A stretch of DNA of 64,000 nucleotides from contig JAEUHX010000042.1 of NCBI GenBank assembly GCA_016792805.1, positions 1 through 64,000 of the forward strand, in the 5' to 3' direction. Numbering within the stretch: the stretch's first letter is position 1; each line of letters starts with the position of its first letter. The DNA is from Planctomycetota bacterium (GTDB taxonomy: Bacteria; Planctomycetota; UBA1135; JACQFD01). The position numbers were made by a program, and so were the translations under genes. The notes under the pieces were generated by a model. The model did no database searches, had not been told where the DNA came from, and worked only from the letters and a program-made list of their open reading frames with translations. Shown in pieces: positions 11,514 to 20,533 of this stretch.

Positions 11514-12353
11514 TTATCTTGCAAGCGTCGGCACCGCGCCTGCCCGCAGCGCCTCGAGTTCCGCGCGCGCGCGCGACCACTCGGATTCCACAGCTCGGAA
11601 CATATCGCCGAGGTGTGCGTCGTCGTGCGCGTCGGTTTTTCCGAGCGCCTCGAGCTCGGCAAAGAGCTTCGAGAGCGCAAGCGCGCCGAGCGACGCGCTG
11701 CTCGACTTCAAGCTGTGTGCAATATTCGATACGAGCGGAAGGTCGCGCGTCTCTCTGGCCTCCGCCAAGCGGCGCATTCGCTCGGGGGCGTCGCGCAAGA
11801 AGGTATCCACAATTCCAAACGCCGCAGACGGCGACCCGCCGCGCTTCGCCGAAAGCGCCAAAAGTGCACCGATCGTCTCGGCATGGATCGCGCTCGGCGC
11901 CGTTGCCGCAGTCGGGCTCAGAGGCTCCTTCGCCGCCGACCTTGCAGGCTCGCTGTGCCGCTCATTCACCCGAACACCCATTATCTGCGCCACCATCGCG
12001 AGAAGCGCGCCGGGCTCCACGGGCTTTTTACAAAAACCATTCATTCCGGCCTCGCGGCAGCGCTCCCGCGCGTCGTCCGCCATGCTCGCGCTCAGGCCAA
12101 GAATCGGAACCGCGCCATGGGGGGCCGCAAGCTTACGAATCGCGCGCGCCGCCGCGAATCCGTCCATCACCGGGAGCTGGCAATCGAGCACGACCGCCGA
12201 GAATAGCCGTCCCCGGCATGCCTCGACGGCTGCGGCCCCGTCGCCCACCGTCACCACCTCCGGCGCGCATTTCTTCAGCACATGCGTGAGGACGTGCTGA
12301 TGCACTTCGCTGTCTTCCACGAGCAGCAGGGCTTCACCGGCGCCAGGGCACAT
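11514..12353 (-). CDS. Receiver domain fused to an Hpt domain (orphan phosphorelay protein)
   Basis: The start at ATG 12353 is chosen because GGAGGAG lies eight bases upstream; longer frames begin in Arg-rich noise. The 279-aa product has a receiver domain (residues about 8-125: acidic pair in VEDSE, phospho-acceptor Asp57 in VVLDCQLPVMDG, signal Ser89, Lys110 in CKKPV) and then, after an Ala/Ser/Pro-rich linker, a histidine phosphotransfer domain with His213 in IAHSLKSSSASLG. This is the receiver-Hpt end of hybrid sensor kinases, here without any kinase or sensor part. It presumably takes phosphate from a kinase encoded elsewhere and passes it on. It lies downstream of the cytochrome gene on the same strand, about 220 bases away. 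Confidence 0.85.
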   Translation of the reverse strand: MCPGAGEALLLVEDSEVHQHVLTHVLKKCAPEVVTVGDGAAAVEACRGRLFSAVVLDCQLPVMDGFAAARAIRKLAAPHGAVPILGLSASMADDARERCREAGMNGFCKKPVEPGALLAMVAQIMGVRVNERHSEPARSAAKEPLSPTAATAPSAIHAETIGALLALSAKRGGSPSAAFGIVDTFLRDAPERMRRLAEARETRDLPLVSNIAHSLKSSSASLGALALSKLFAELEALGKTDAHDDAHLGDMFRAVESEWSRARAELEALRAGAVPTLAR

Positions 12354-12361
12354 ATTCCGTT

Positions 12362-12368
12362 CTCCTCC
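12362..12368 (-). promoter_or_regulatory. Strong ribosome-binding site deciding the start of the receiver-Hpt gene
   Basis: On the minus strand this reads GGAGGAG, eight bases before ATG 12353. It excludes the longer open frame, which would begin at 12521. Confidence 0.75.
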
Positions 12369-12572
12369 GCAGGGCGATCGGAGGGCCTGACCTCGGCAGG
12401 CGCGCGCCGCACCCATGGGCACCAGGCGGCCGCGGGTGATGCCGAGCAGGCCCTCGAGAGCCCTGCCATCGGCGATTCCATCGGCAAGCCGGCCCCCGTG
12501 GCTTGATGAGCGATCCATCACCGCTCGGCTGCTGCGGCGAGCCCGAACGGCTCGCGCATGAACCCCGAACCG

Positions 12573-14096
12573 CTACCGCGTCGGGTCCTTTCCGTGCTGG
12601 ATCTTCGGCCAGTACGCGTCGCGGTCGAAGTTCGGCGAATTCTCGTGGTCGTGGCACTTCTGGCACGTGACGTCTTTCACCAATTTCGCCGCCACCGCCG
12701 CGTGCTCCTCCGGCGTGAGCGCTGCTTTGTGTTGCTTCACATGTTCGCCACCCGGCCCATGGCAGCTCTCACACCCCACGTAATCTCGGGGATCCTTCGA
12801 CTCCTTCGGAACCGCGAGGAATCCCGTCGGCTCGCCTTCGGCCGCCAAATTGTGCCATCCCACCACATGACACTTGAGACACTGGGGATCCCATTGCCCG
12901 CCCTTCGATCGCTCCGACTTCTCGAGCGACTCATAGGCGTGGGCATGCTTCGAGTTCTTCCAGGTGGCGTACGAGGTGCGATGGCAGCTTCGACACGCGT
13001 CGCTTCCCACATATCCTCCCGCCGGCGGCGCAGGCTGCTTCCCCGCGAGCTTCTCGCGCCACTGATCGGCATGTAACTTCTCGCGATACCCGTCGATGAG
13101 CGACTGCACCTGCTCATCATTGGGAACCGACCCGTCGACCGTCATCACCCGATAACTCGCCGCGCGCACGCCGCCCTCTCCCGCGACGAAGCCGAGTTCG
13201 ACGACATGTTGCCCCTTTTCTCCGGCGCTCAGCAGCGTCGTGACCCCGTTGTTGTTTCGCGCGATCGCTTCGGGAGCCAGATCCGGACCACCCGAGCCTT
13301 CGGGGAGCGACGCAAGCACCACATCGATCTGTGGGATCTGCGATGCCACAGATCGCGCCTGCGCACGCAATCCATGGAACACGAGCACGTTCACGGGGCG
13401 CCCCGCGTCGGCGGCTCGCGGAGCCGCGAACTCCGCGCGCACGGCGTCCACGACGGCGGCCTGCTTGTCCGACTCCGCGAACGCCGACACGACGCGCACC
13501 GACCAACCCGCGCCGTCGGCCGATTTACCCGGGAGATCGGCTCTCTTAACAAATCGTCCGCTTGTGTCGGGCGACCCTTGCAGCGCCACGCATTTGTGCA
13601 GTATGGAGGGGTAGTAACCTGACGCTGTCATGTCCTCCATCAGTTGAGATCGAATCTCGAGTGCATTCTCACCATGCACCAGGTCGATCGGCGCCAACCC
13701 CACCGCGGAGATCGGCAGCAGCTGATAGATGCTCGCCGCGAACTCGCCGCGCACCTCCTCGATCTCGGCGCCGCTCTTCACGAGCGTCGCCGCATCGATC
13801 ACCACCGCGCCCGGGTCCGATCCGAGCGCCGCCATGAGCTTCATCCTCATGCGGCCGAGCCCGCCGAGCTGGCCGCCCGTGCATCCGCACGGCTCAAAGT
13901 TCCCATGCTTGGGGCCGATCAGCAGCAGCCGAAGTGCACTTTTCGGCAGCTCCTCCGGCAGCGCGGCCTTCGCGGCCTGGATCGGCGCCGGCTTCGTCGT
14001 CGTGCCACCCTCACCCACAGCGCGCGACGCGGTCGCGCCGAGCAGCGCTGCAAAAGCCAAAGAAGCGGAGAGGGCAAGCCGCACGGTCTCATTCAT
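12573..14096 (-). CDS. Exported multihaem cytochrome c with metallophosphatase-like N-terminus
   Basis: The 507-aa protein has a signal peptide (residues 1-26). A domain related to the UshA/5'-nucleotidase fold follows, opening with LLIGPKHGNFEPCGCTGGQLGGLGR, but the usual metal-binding Asp/His set is not obvious, so it may be catalytically dead. The last 150 residues hold four CxxCH haem sites (CRSCH, CLKCH, CESCH, CQKCH), like cytochrome c554-type tetrahaem domains. It is therefore a periplasmic electron carrier or redox enzyme. It starts ten bases after the DUF1573 lipoprotein gene, so the two form an operon. Electron partners cannot be told from the sequence. Confidence 0.85.
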   Translation of the reverse strand: MNETVRLALSASLAFAALLGATASRAVGEGGTTTKPAPIQAAKAALPEELPKSALRLLLIGPKHGNFEPCGCTGGQLGGLGRMRMKLMAALGSDPGAVVIDAATLVKSGAEIEEVRGEFAASIYQLLPISAVGLAPIDLVHGENALEIRSQLMEDMTASGYYPSILHKCVALQGSPDTSGRFVKRADLPGKSADGAGWSVRVVSAFAESDKQAAVVDAVRAEFAAPRAADAGRPVNVLVFHGLRAQARSVASQIPQIDVVLASLPEGSGGPDLAPEAIARNNNGVTTLLSAGEKGQHVVELGFVAGEGGVRAASYRVMTVDGSVPNDEQVQSLIDGYREKLHADQWREKLAGKQPAPPAGGYVGSDACRSCHRTSYATWKNSKHAHAYESLEKSERSKGGQWDPQCLKCHVVGWHNLAAEGEPTGFLAVPKESKDPRDYVGCESCHGPGGEHVKQHKAALTPEEHAAVAAKLVKDVTCQKCHDHENSPNFDRDAYWPKIQHGKDPTR

Positions 14097-14106
14097 CGGG
14101 CGTCAT

Positions 14107-15294
14107 TCAGCGTTGGGGGAGCCTGCGGGTCACCGCGCGGTATTCAATCCGCAGCTCGGGGTACTCCGCGATCGACGTAGGAATACGCACGGTTCCCCGG
14201 AGCCCGTTGGGCCCCGACTCGGGCAGACCCCGCTCCGCGCGGAGCGTCAGCAGAAACTCGCGCCCCTCTTTGCCGGCCACCGGCGCCACCGACACGGCAA
14301 GCCGATCGGCCGCATCTCCCTCGATCGTCGCCTTGCTGAGCGTCATCGAACGGCCTGGGTCGAGGAACCGCACACGCACCGGAATCGCCTCGGCGGGCCG
14401 ATCGATCTCCACGACTTGAAAGTGGAAGATGCCGGGGACCACGGACAGCTCGTCGGTAATCTGCGCGCCGAAGGGGATCTTCACCGTGCGCGGGCCGGCG
14501 ATATCCGCGTCGATCACAACTTCGCCGGTGAAAAACGGCCGCTTCAGCCCGGGACCAGCCGTCATGTGCACCAAAATCACCGCGCGCCCGCCCTTCAGCA
14601 CCTCTTCCAATTGTACTTTCATGCCGGGCGGCGCGCTCACGAGCTTCGATCCGAAAGGCGGATAGAGCGTCGGGTCGACGACGAGCACCTCCGCTGTCTG
14701 CGTCTGCTCCTCCTTCGTGCTCATCGGCTCGAATGCTACTTGTGTCGGATGCAACTGATATGCCTGGTCGATTTTTGCATTCAAGAATACGCGAGGCGGC
14801 TCCTTGATGGGCTCGCTCGTGACAATCGTGAGAATCGAAAGCTTCTCTTTGACTTCGATTCCAAAGCCCTGCGAGTCGAACGTGACATCGATCTCGCCCT
14901 CCTCGCCCGGCTGCACCACGAGCAGCGGACCGAGGGATTCACCCTTCCCGCGCGCGGATCGCACGACGGCGCCATCTTTTGTGATGTTCATCCGCATCGC
15001 CGTGCACCCGCAGCTCGCGTGCATGTCGAGCACTTCGATGGGCTTCGAGCCGGCGTTGCGAAATCGGTAGGTCGTCTGCGCGCGGCCGGGCCACTCCAGC
15101 GTGCCGAGGTCGCGCACGACCGGATCGAACACGAGCGCCGAATCGGAGCGGGCCTGGGAGGCTGGGCCCGGCGCGCCCTGCGGTTGGTGCGGGCCTTGTG
15201 CGCTCTTCGGCGGCACCGGCTTCGAGTCGGTGCACGCGGAGAGGCTCAGAGCGAGGAGCGCAAGCGCGCAGGGGAGTCGCATGGGATAGGGCAC
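14107..15294 (-). CDS. DUF1573-domain lipoprotein
   Basis: The 395-aa product has a lipoprotein signal peptide with lipobox LSAC (Cys at about residue 21), a Pro/Gln-rich linker, then a DUF1573-type Ig-like domain (about 55-130) whose hallmark is visible: DLGTLEWPG....TYRFRNAGSKPIEVLDM followed by SCGCTA. The rest (about 140-395) is further beta-rich sequence, probably more Ig-like repeats. DUF1573 proteins are common exported proteins of unknown function in Planctomycetota and Bacteroidota. The SCGC cysteines could bind metal or form a disulfide. Co-transcription with the tetrahaem cytochrome downstream suggests an envelope redox role, which is inference. Confidence 0.85.
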   Translation of the reverse strand: MPYPMRLPCALALLALSLSACTDSKPVPPKSAQGPHQPQGAPGPASQARSDSALVFDPVVRDLGTLEWPGRAQTTYRFRNAGSKPIEVLDMHASCGCTAMRMNITKDGAVVRSARGKGESLGPLLVVQPGEEGEIDVTFDSQGFGIEVKEKLSILTIVTSEPIKEPPRVFLNAKIDQAYQLHPTQVAFEPMSTKEEQTQTAEVLVVDPTLYPPFGSKLVSAPPGMKVQLEEVLKGGRAVILVHMTAGPGLKRPFFTGEVVIDADIAGPRTVKIPFGAQITDELSVVPGIFHFQVVEIDRPAEAIPVRVRFLDPGRSMTLSKATIEGDAADRLAVSVAPVAGKEGREFLLTLRAERGLPESGPNGLRGTVRIPTSIAEYPELRIEYRAVTRRLPQR

Positions 15295-15428
15295 GGGTTG
15301 GGCCTTCGGCGGTTGCTAGAAAACCGCGCGAGGCGCTCCAAGCGCCGTGCCACGAGGGGCGAAAGCTCTTGGGCGCCTCAGCGTAACGCGCGCCGCCCCA
15401 TCCCGGCAGGCGCGCCCATTCGGCTCGG

Positions 15429-15695
15429 CTACATCGGCGTGGGCGCGGCCACTTTGCGATAGCCGAGCGAAAGAAGCACCGAGAGCACCTCCGACCATGA
15501 TGGGAAGGGGCGGCGGTGCTTCGTCCGGTAGTCGTCCATCGCTTTCAGGAACTCGACGACCTCCGGCGACATCTCATCGGGCTTTTGTGGCCGATGATCG
15601 TCGGTCAGCTCCACGCCTCCCCAAGTACGGACCTTCGGCGTTCGAGTCGCATCTTTGCCCGACTTCGAGCCGAGCTTTTTCCTCGTCTCCTTCAT
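15429..15695 (-). CDS. Small conserved protein of unknown function (88 aa)
   Basis: A basic, Lys-rich N-terminus is followed by an acidic turn ([18 protein letters not shown]) and a helical C-terminal half ([36 protein letters not shown]). I recall short planctomycete proteins with this FLKAMDxY-RPFPxWSEVLxVLxxLGYRK ending, so I take it as a real conserved gene, function unknown. There is no membrane segment. It lies six bases after mtnA and is probably the third gene of a purC-mtnA operon. Confidence 0.65.
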   Translation of the reverse strand: MKETRKKLGSKSGKDATRTPKVRTWGGVELTDDHRPQKPDEMSPEVVEFLKAMDDYRTKHRRPFPSWSEVLSVLLSLGYRKVAAPTPM

Positions 15696-15701
15696 TCCTC
15701 T

Positions 15702-16781
15702 TCAACCTCTCCGGACCAGGTTTTCGACCGTCTGGGGGGTGGGAGGTGAAGCGATTCCTGCCTCGGTCACGATCCCCGTGATGAGGGAGGCGGGTGTCAC
15801 ATCGAAGGCCGGGTTAAAGGCGCCTACGCCCGGCGGAGCCATGCGCACGCCGGCGATCTCCGTGACCTCCTCGGCCGCGCGCTCCTCAATCGGAATGCCC
15901 GAACCGTCGGCCAAGCCGAAGTCGAAGGTCGAGAGCGGCGCAACCACATAGAAGGGCACGCCGTAATGCTTGGCGATAATTGCAAGTCCACAAGTGCCAA
16001 TTTTGTTGGCGGCGTCGCCGTTGCGCGCGATGCGATCGGCGCCGACGAAGACGGCGGCGATTTTGTGAGTTTGCATCACGCGAGACGCCATGTTGTCGCA
16101 CACGACCGTGACCGGAATCCCTGCGGCGTGGAGTTCGTAGGCCGTGAGCCGCGAGCCCTGGAGAAGCGGGCGCGTTTCGTCGGCGAAGACGCGAAGCCGC
16201 TTTCCTTCGCGCGCGGCGGCATACATGACGCCGAGGGCCGTGCCGATGCCTGCCGTCGCCAGCGCGCCCGCGTTGCAGTGGGTGTAGACCGTGTCGCCGT
16301 CGCGCAGCAGCGATGCGCCATGGCGGCCGATACGCTCGCAGCGCTCGCGGTCGTCGGCGTCGATGGCGCGCGCGCGCTCGAGAGCCGCGGCGACGGCGTC
16401 TTCAGCTTTTGTGAGCTTCGGAGCGAGATTCTTGAGATGGGACAGAACCTCGTCGACGGCCCAGCCGAGGTTCACGGCCGTCGGACGCGAGCTCTTGAGG
16501 TACTCGCCGACCTTCGCCGCATGGGCGAGGAGTTCGGCAACGCCCGCGGCGCCGGCCGCGTGGGGGCGGAAGCCCTGGATCCCCACGATGAGCCCGTAGG
16601 CACCCGCCACGCCGATCGCGGGGGCGCCTCGCACGGCGAGGCGACGGATCGCATCGAAGACCTGCTCCACGCGGTCGAGCCGCAGCGTGCGCGTCTCGAG
16701 CGGAAGCCGCGTTTGATCGAGGATCTCGAGCGCGCCCGGCATGCCGCCGATCCAAGCCACCGTCGGGGGAAGTGCACTCAT
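15702..16781 (-). CDS. mtnA: S-methyl-5-thioribose-1-phosphate isomerase
   Basis: MtnA converts S-methyl-5-thioribose 1-phosphate to the ribulose form in the methionine salvage pathway, recycling the methylthioadenosine left by polyamine synthesis and other SAM-dependent reactions. The 359-aa length is usual. The family motifs are visible in order: RGAPAIGVAGAYG (about 53-65), THCNAGALATAGIGTALG (catalytic Cys), and GADRIARNGDAANKIGT (catalytic Asp). It overlaps the end of purC by four bases (16778-16781), so the genes are co-translated. No other methionine-salvage genes lie nearby. The related eIF2B-like subunits and ribose-1,5-bisphosphate isomerases share the fold, but the Cys and Asp motifs favour MtnA. 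Confidence 0.93.
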   Translation of the reverse strand: MSALPPTVAWIGGMPGALEILDQTRLPLETRTLRLDRVEQVFDAIRRLAVRGAPAIGVAGAYGLIVGIQGFRPHAAGAAGVAELLAHAAKVGEYLKSSRPTAVNLGWAVDEVLSHLKNLAPKLTKAEDAVAAALERARAIDADDRERCERIGRHGASLLRDGDTVYTHCNAGALATAGIGTALGVMYAAAREGKRLRVFADETRPLLQGSRLTAYELHAAGIPVTVVCDNMASRVMQTHKIAAVFVGADRIARNGDAANKIGTCGLAIIAKHYGVPFYVVAPLSTFDFGLADGSGIPIEERAAEEVTEIAGVRMAPPGVGAFNPAFDVTPASLITGIVTEAGIASPPTPQTVENLVRRG

Positions 16782-17713
16782 GCGCGTGCTCCCGCGAACT
16801 CGCCCGCCCGCGTCGCGAACTGCTCAGGGCTCTCGCCCGTCAATCGCACACAAATCTCCGAGTATTTGGCTGCGGTCTTCGCGATCACGTCGGCGGGGAG
16901 GGCAGGGGGAGGCGGGGTTTTCGACCAACCGGTGGAGAGGAGGTAGTCGCGCACGAACTGCTTGTCGTAGGAAGGTTGGGGTCCGCCCGGCAGATAGCGA
17001 TCGGCCGGCCAGAACCGGGAGGAGTCCGGTGTGAGGACTTCATCGATGAGTAGGATTTGCCCGCCGGCTTCGCCGAGCTCGAGCTTGGTGTCGGCGAGAA
17101 TCACGCCGCGCGTGGCGGCGAATTCGCTCGCATGGCGATACACGGCCAGCGCCGCGTCGCGACAGCGCGTCGCGCGCTCCGACCCGAGCTCGCGCACCAT
17201 CTCCTCGAAGCTCGAGGGACGATCGTGGCCGGCCTGCTCTTTCGTGGTGGGAGTAAGAATCGGCTCGGGGAGGCGATCGGACTCGCGCAGCCCCTTACGG
17301 ATCGGAACACCACAAATCGAGCCCGACTCGCGGTACTCGCTCCAGCCGGAGCCGGAAAGGTAACCTCGAATTACAAATTCGAAGGGGAACGGAGTCGCCT
17401 TGCGGCAGAGCATGGCGCGCCCGCGGAGGCGCTCGCGATCGGCCGCGCTGAGGCCCGGCATCTCCTGGACGCGCACGGTGATGCGGTGATTCGCAAGGAG
17501 ATGGGCCGTCCGCGAAAGCCAGAAATCGGTGAGGGCGGTGAGCACCACTCCTTTGCCCGGCACCGGCTCCGCCATCACCACGTCGAACGCCGACAGCCGA
17601 TCGCTCGCCACGAGGAGGAGCGCATCGCCGAGGTCGTACAGGTCGCGCACCTTGCCCGAGCGCACGGGAGAGCGTCCGGCGACCGGGGCGCCGACGTACG
17701 GAGGAAATGTCAC
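16778..17713 (-). CDS. purC: Phosphoribosylaminoimidazole-succinocarboxamide synthase
   Basis: PurC joins aspartate to CAIR using ATP, giving SAICAR, in de novo purine synthesis. The core motifs are present: RSGKVRDLYDLGD (nucleotide-binding start), SDRLSAFDVVM, VIRGYLSGSGW, ILADTKLELG and DKQFVRDYL. I place the start at GTG 17713 (MTFPPYVGAPVAG...), giving 311 aa, typical for the yeast ADE1-like form; an ATG at 17791 would add 26 Arg-rich residues with no family match. It heads a run of three minus-strand genes with mtnA (four-base overlap) and the small protein at 15429-15695. Purine synthesis and methionine salvage share no step, so the pairing may only be chance or reflect adenine recycling. 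Confidence 0.93.
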   Translation of the reverse strand: MTFPPYVGAPVAGRSPVRSGKVRDLYDLGDALLLVASDRLSAFDVVMAEPVPGKGVVLTALTDFWLSRTAHLLANHRITVRVQEMPGLSAADRERLRGRAMLCRKATPFPFEFVIRGYLSGSGWSEYRESGSICGVPIRKGLRESDRLPEPILTPTTKEQAGHDRPSSFEEMVRELGSERATRCRDAALAVYRHASEFAATRGVILADTKLELGEAGGQILLIDEVLTPDSSRFWPADRYLPGGPQPSYDKQFVRDYLLSTGWSKTPPPPALPADVIAKTAAKYSEICVRLTGESPEQFATRAGEFAGARA

Positions 17714-17934
17714 GGCCCGGAGTGTACTTCGGCGGAAAGCCGAATCCGCGCGCCGACCTCCCGCGAACTCCAGACGGGGCTCTCTGGGCATCTCCCCAAC
17801 GCGGCAGCAGCCGTCGCTTGACGCGCGCGAGCGCCCTCGTAGTCTCTCCGCCCCCAATCAACGGCGAAGCCCCGCTTTGCCGCCGATTGAGGTCAGCTCG
17901 CAGCTTCCGGCGCGCAAGCGCTCGCAAGCCGCAT

Positions 17935-18012
17935 GGTGGATGTAGCTCAGTTGGTTAGAGCACCTGACTGTGGCTCAGGGGGTCGGGGGTTCAAATCCCC
18001 TCATCCACCCCA
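17935..18012 (+). tRNA. tRNA-His (anticodon GTG)
   Basis: A complete cloverleaf can be folded. The acceptor stem is GTGGATG/CATCCAC, the D arm lies in GCTCAGTTGGTTAGAGC, the anticodon stem is CCTGA/TCAGG with loop CTGTGGC (anticodon GTG), and the T arm is GGGGGTTCAAATCCCC. The extra 5' G (17935) pairs with the discriminator C, the identity mark of tRNA-His, and the 3' CCA is encoded (18010-18012). It lies between the divergently oriented purC and uvrC genes. Confidence 0.97.
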
Positions 18013-18260
18013 TTGGCTGACTCGCGAGAGGCCGCATCGGGAGAGGCCGTAGGCGGAGATCCGGCGAGTGGAGTTTCCGCGGTAGGCATTGCCTTTGTCG
18101 GCGTGCGACCTCGTTCCGGCGTCCACTCCATGGAGTTCTCTGTCGCGGTGATGGGCGCTTCGTGCGTCGGTCGCAGACCAGGGCCGTGAGCCTCGCGCGG
18201 AGCGCGCCGCGCAGGCGGCGGATTCGAGTCGCAGCCGCGCGCTGTAGAACATGCCCGTCC

Positions 18261-20096
18261 GTGGATCCTTCCGCTTCGCCTATCCGCATCGAAGACGTTC
18301 CCGTCGCGCCGGGATGTTATGTATTCCGCTCGTTGGAGGGCGAGGCTCTTTATGTGGGAAAAGCCAAAGATTTGCGGTCGCGGGTTCGAAGTTACTTGAA
18401 AGAAGGGGGCGATGGGCGCCCGCTGATTCCGTTCCTGGCGCGCAAGGCGGCGAAGGTCGAGACGATCGTCACGCCGACGGAGGCGGAGGCGATCCTTCTC
18501 GAGGACACGCTGATCAAGCGGTTCAAGCCGCCGTTCAACCTGCGGCTCAAGGACGACAAGCAGTATTTATTGCTTCGGCTCGATCCGCAGGCGGAGTTCC
18601 CGCGGCTCGAGTGGGTTCGAAAGCGCCGGTCGGATCGGGCGCTCTACTTCGGCCCCTACGCCAGCACGGGCGCGCTGCGGCGGACGATTCGCTTTCTGTA
18701 TTCGATCATCCCGCTGCGGGATTGCACAGATAACGTTCTCAAGAATCGCTCGCGCCCTTGCTTGAAGCATGCGATTGGGCGCTGCTCAGCGCCCTGCGTG
18801 GGGCTCATCTCGAAAGAGGATTACCAAGCGCTCGTCGACCGTGCCGTCGACGTGCTGAGGGGCAAGACGGGCGACGTCGAAGCGATCTTACAGAAGAAGA
18901 TGGCGGAGGCGGCCGCTGCGCTCGAGTTCGAGAAGGCGGCCTCGCTGCGCGACCGGCTGGAGGCGCTGCGGCAGACGACGGAGCCGCAGGGAGTTCGGCT
19001 CGGGCGCGCCGTCGATCGAGACGTGTTGGGGCTTCACCGTGAGGGGGGGCGCGTGGCGATCCAATGGCTGCCGTTCCGCGGCGGGCGGCTCGAAGGCGGC
19101 AAATCTCATCTTTTCACGACGGAGCTTCCCGATGAGGAGGTGCTCGGATCGCTGCTTACACAAATCTACCGCGGCGACGCATTCATCCCGCGGGAATTGA
19201 TGCTTTCGCACGAGCCCCACGACCGTGAGACGATAGCCGCGTGGCTCGCGGAGAGGCGCGGCTCGCCGGTATTGTTGAGTATTCCGAAAAGTGGAGATGC
19301 GAAGCGCGCGGTGGCGATGGCGGTTGAGAACGCGCGCGTGGCACTTGCGGCGAAGGAAGGGGCGGAGGCATCGGCGCTCGAGGCTCTGGAGAAGCTGCGC
19401 GACCGCCTCGATCTCGAGGAGGTGCCGAGCGTGATCGACTGTTTTGACATTTCCACTCTTCAGGGGCGCGCAACGGTGGCCTCGCGCGTGCGATTTGTGG
19501 ACGGGCTGCCGGACAAGAGCGGATACCGGCGTTTCAAGGTGACGACGCTCTCGGGGCAGAACGATTTCGCGGCCATGGGTGAAGTGGTCGGGCGCGCGCT
19601 GCGGCGCGATCTCGAAGAGGGGACGCTGCCCGATTTAGTGGTCATTGACGGCGGCAAGGGGCAGCTCGGCGCCGCGCTGGCGGCCCGGGAGGAGGCGGGA
19701 GCCTACGAGGTCGCGATGGTCGGGCTCGCGAAAGACCGCACCGATTCGAGCGACGAGCGGACTGCACACAAAGGGGAGCGCGTGTTTCTGCCGGGGCGCG
19801 AGCTCCCGATCCCGCTTCCGCCGCGCACTTCGGAATGTCACTTGATGGAGCGGATTCGCGACGAGGCGCACCGCTTCGCGATCACCTATCACCGCCGTGT
19901 GAGGAATACGATCACGAGCGCCCTCGATGAGATCGAAGGCATCGGGCCGACGCGGCGGCGGGCCCTGCTTCGCGCCTTCGGATCGCTCTCGGCGCTCCGC
20001 GGGGCGACCGCGGAGGAGATTATAAATCGTCTGCCGGTGATCTCGGCGGAGCTCGCGGCGCGTGTCGTGGATGCACTTCGCGATCCGAGCGGATAG
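18261..20096 (+). CDS. uvrC: Excinuclease ABC subunit C
   Basis: UvrC makes the two incisions around a bulky DNA lesion after UvrA2B has located it. I use GTG 18261 (VDPSASPIRIEDVP), giving 611 aa, typical for the family; a frame back to 18162 adds only Arg-rich residues. Domains in order: GIY-YIG nuclease (about 17-95, with CYVF...LYVGKAK; the GIY part is changed to GCY), a Cys-rich segment (CLKHAIGRCSAPC), a UVR helix pair that binds UvrB (AILQKKMAEAAAALEFEKAA), an RNase H-like endonuclease (VIDCFDISTLQG, LVVIDGGKGQL), and a C-terminal helix-hairpin-helix (IEGIGPTRRRALLRAFGS). It stands alone downstream of tRNA-His. Confidence 0.95.
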   Translation: MDPSASPIRIEDVPVAPGCYVFRSLEGEALYVGKAKDLRSRVRSYLKEGGDGRPLIPFLARKAAKVETIVTPTEAEAILLEDTLIKRFKPPFNLRLKDDKQYLLLRLDPQAEFPRLEWVRKRRSDRALYFGPYASTGALRRTIRFLYSIIPLRDCTDNVLKNRSRPCLKHAIGRCSAPCVGLISKEDYQALVDRAVDVLRGKTGDVEAILQKKMAEAAAALEFEKAASLRDRLEALRQTTEPQGVRLGRAVDRDVLGLHREGGRVAIQWLPFRGGRLEGGKSHLFTTELPDEEVLGSLLTQIYRGDAFIPRELMLSHEPHDRETIAAWLAERRGSPVLLSIPKSGDAKRAVAMAVENARVALAAKEGAEASALEALEKLRDRLDLEEVPSVIDCFDISTLQGRATVASRVRFVDGLPDKSGYRRFKVTTLSGQNDFAAMGEVVGRALRRDLEEGTLPDLVVIDGGKGQLGAALAAREEAGAYEVAMVGLAKDRTDSSDERTAHKGERVFLPGRELPIPLPPRTSECHLMERIRDEAHRFAITYHRRVRNTITSALDEIEGIGPTRRRALLRAFGSLSALRGATAEEIINRLPVISAELAARVVDALRDPSG

Positions 20097-20533
20097 TGTC
20101 TCGATTGCGAAGTGTTATTTGGAACTCCCGACTGCTCGACAGGAACGGCGCGGCTTCGTGTGGCGATCCGCGCGCCAGGACCGACCCAGGCGCCATTCCT
20201 AGCAGTCCCTCATCTGTGATGCTGAGCTCGGTTGCCTCGATCCGATTCTTTTTGTGGGGGATTTGATTCCTGTTGTGGAGGATCTGATTGTTCTCGTGGG
20301 GAACGGGCGCGCCCGTTCCAATTCGGCGGCGCGTGCGCCGCCGGAGGAAGCATCGCGCGGCCCATCGGTCATCGCGCGGGGCAAGCCCCGCGCCATGGGT
20401 CGGCGCGTGCGCCGACCCTACGGACCGACTTATGTGGATGCCAGGATGGGGCCACGCTCCGCGAGATCGGTTGGCGCACGCGCCAACCCCAAGAATCCAC
20501 GGCGATTGGTGGTGTGCAGCCCTAATCTCGCCG
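20097..20533. repeat. Palindrome cluster 1 between convergent genes
   Basis: This 437-bp gap between uvrC and the convergent outer-membrane gene holds at least five GC-rich hairpins with two-base loops: GAACGGGC/GCCCGTTC (20301-20318), GGCGGCGC-GT-GCGCCGCC (20325-20342), GCGCGGGGC-AA-GCCCCGCGC (20374-20393), GTCGGCGC-GT-GCGCCGAC (20399-20416) and GGTTGGCGC-AC-GCGCCAACC (from about 20468). A 44-nt module shared with clusters 2 and 3 lies at 20179-20222. There is no coding sequence I can support. The hairpins may serve as bidirectional terminators or act like REP elements. Confidence 0.85.
20179..20222 (+). repeat. 44-nt module, copy 1
   Basis: Begins GACCGACCCAGGCGCCATTC and ends CATCTGTGATG. 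It matches modules at 49162-49205 (same strand) and 39635-39678 (opposite strand), each in a palindrome-filled gap between convergent genes. This is the most diverged copy. Confidence 0.7.

Noticed and set aside
13729-15462. A 577-codon plus-strand frame opposite the cytochrome and DUF1573 genes
   Set aside because: The minus strand encodes haem motifs and a lipoprotein with a lipobox; the plus frame is Arg/His-rich and crosses both genes and the gap between them.
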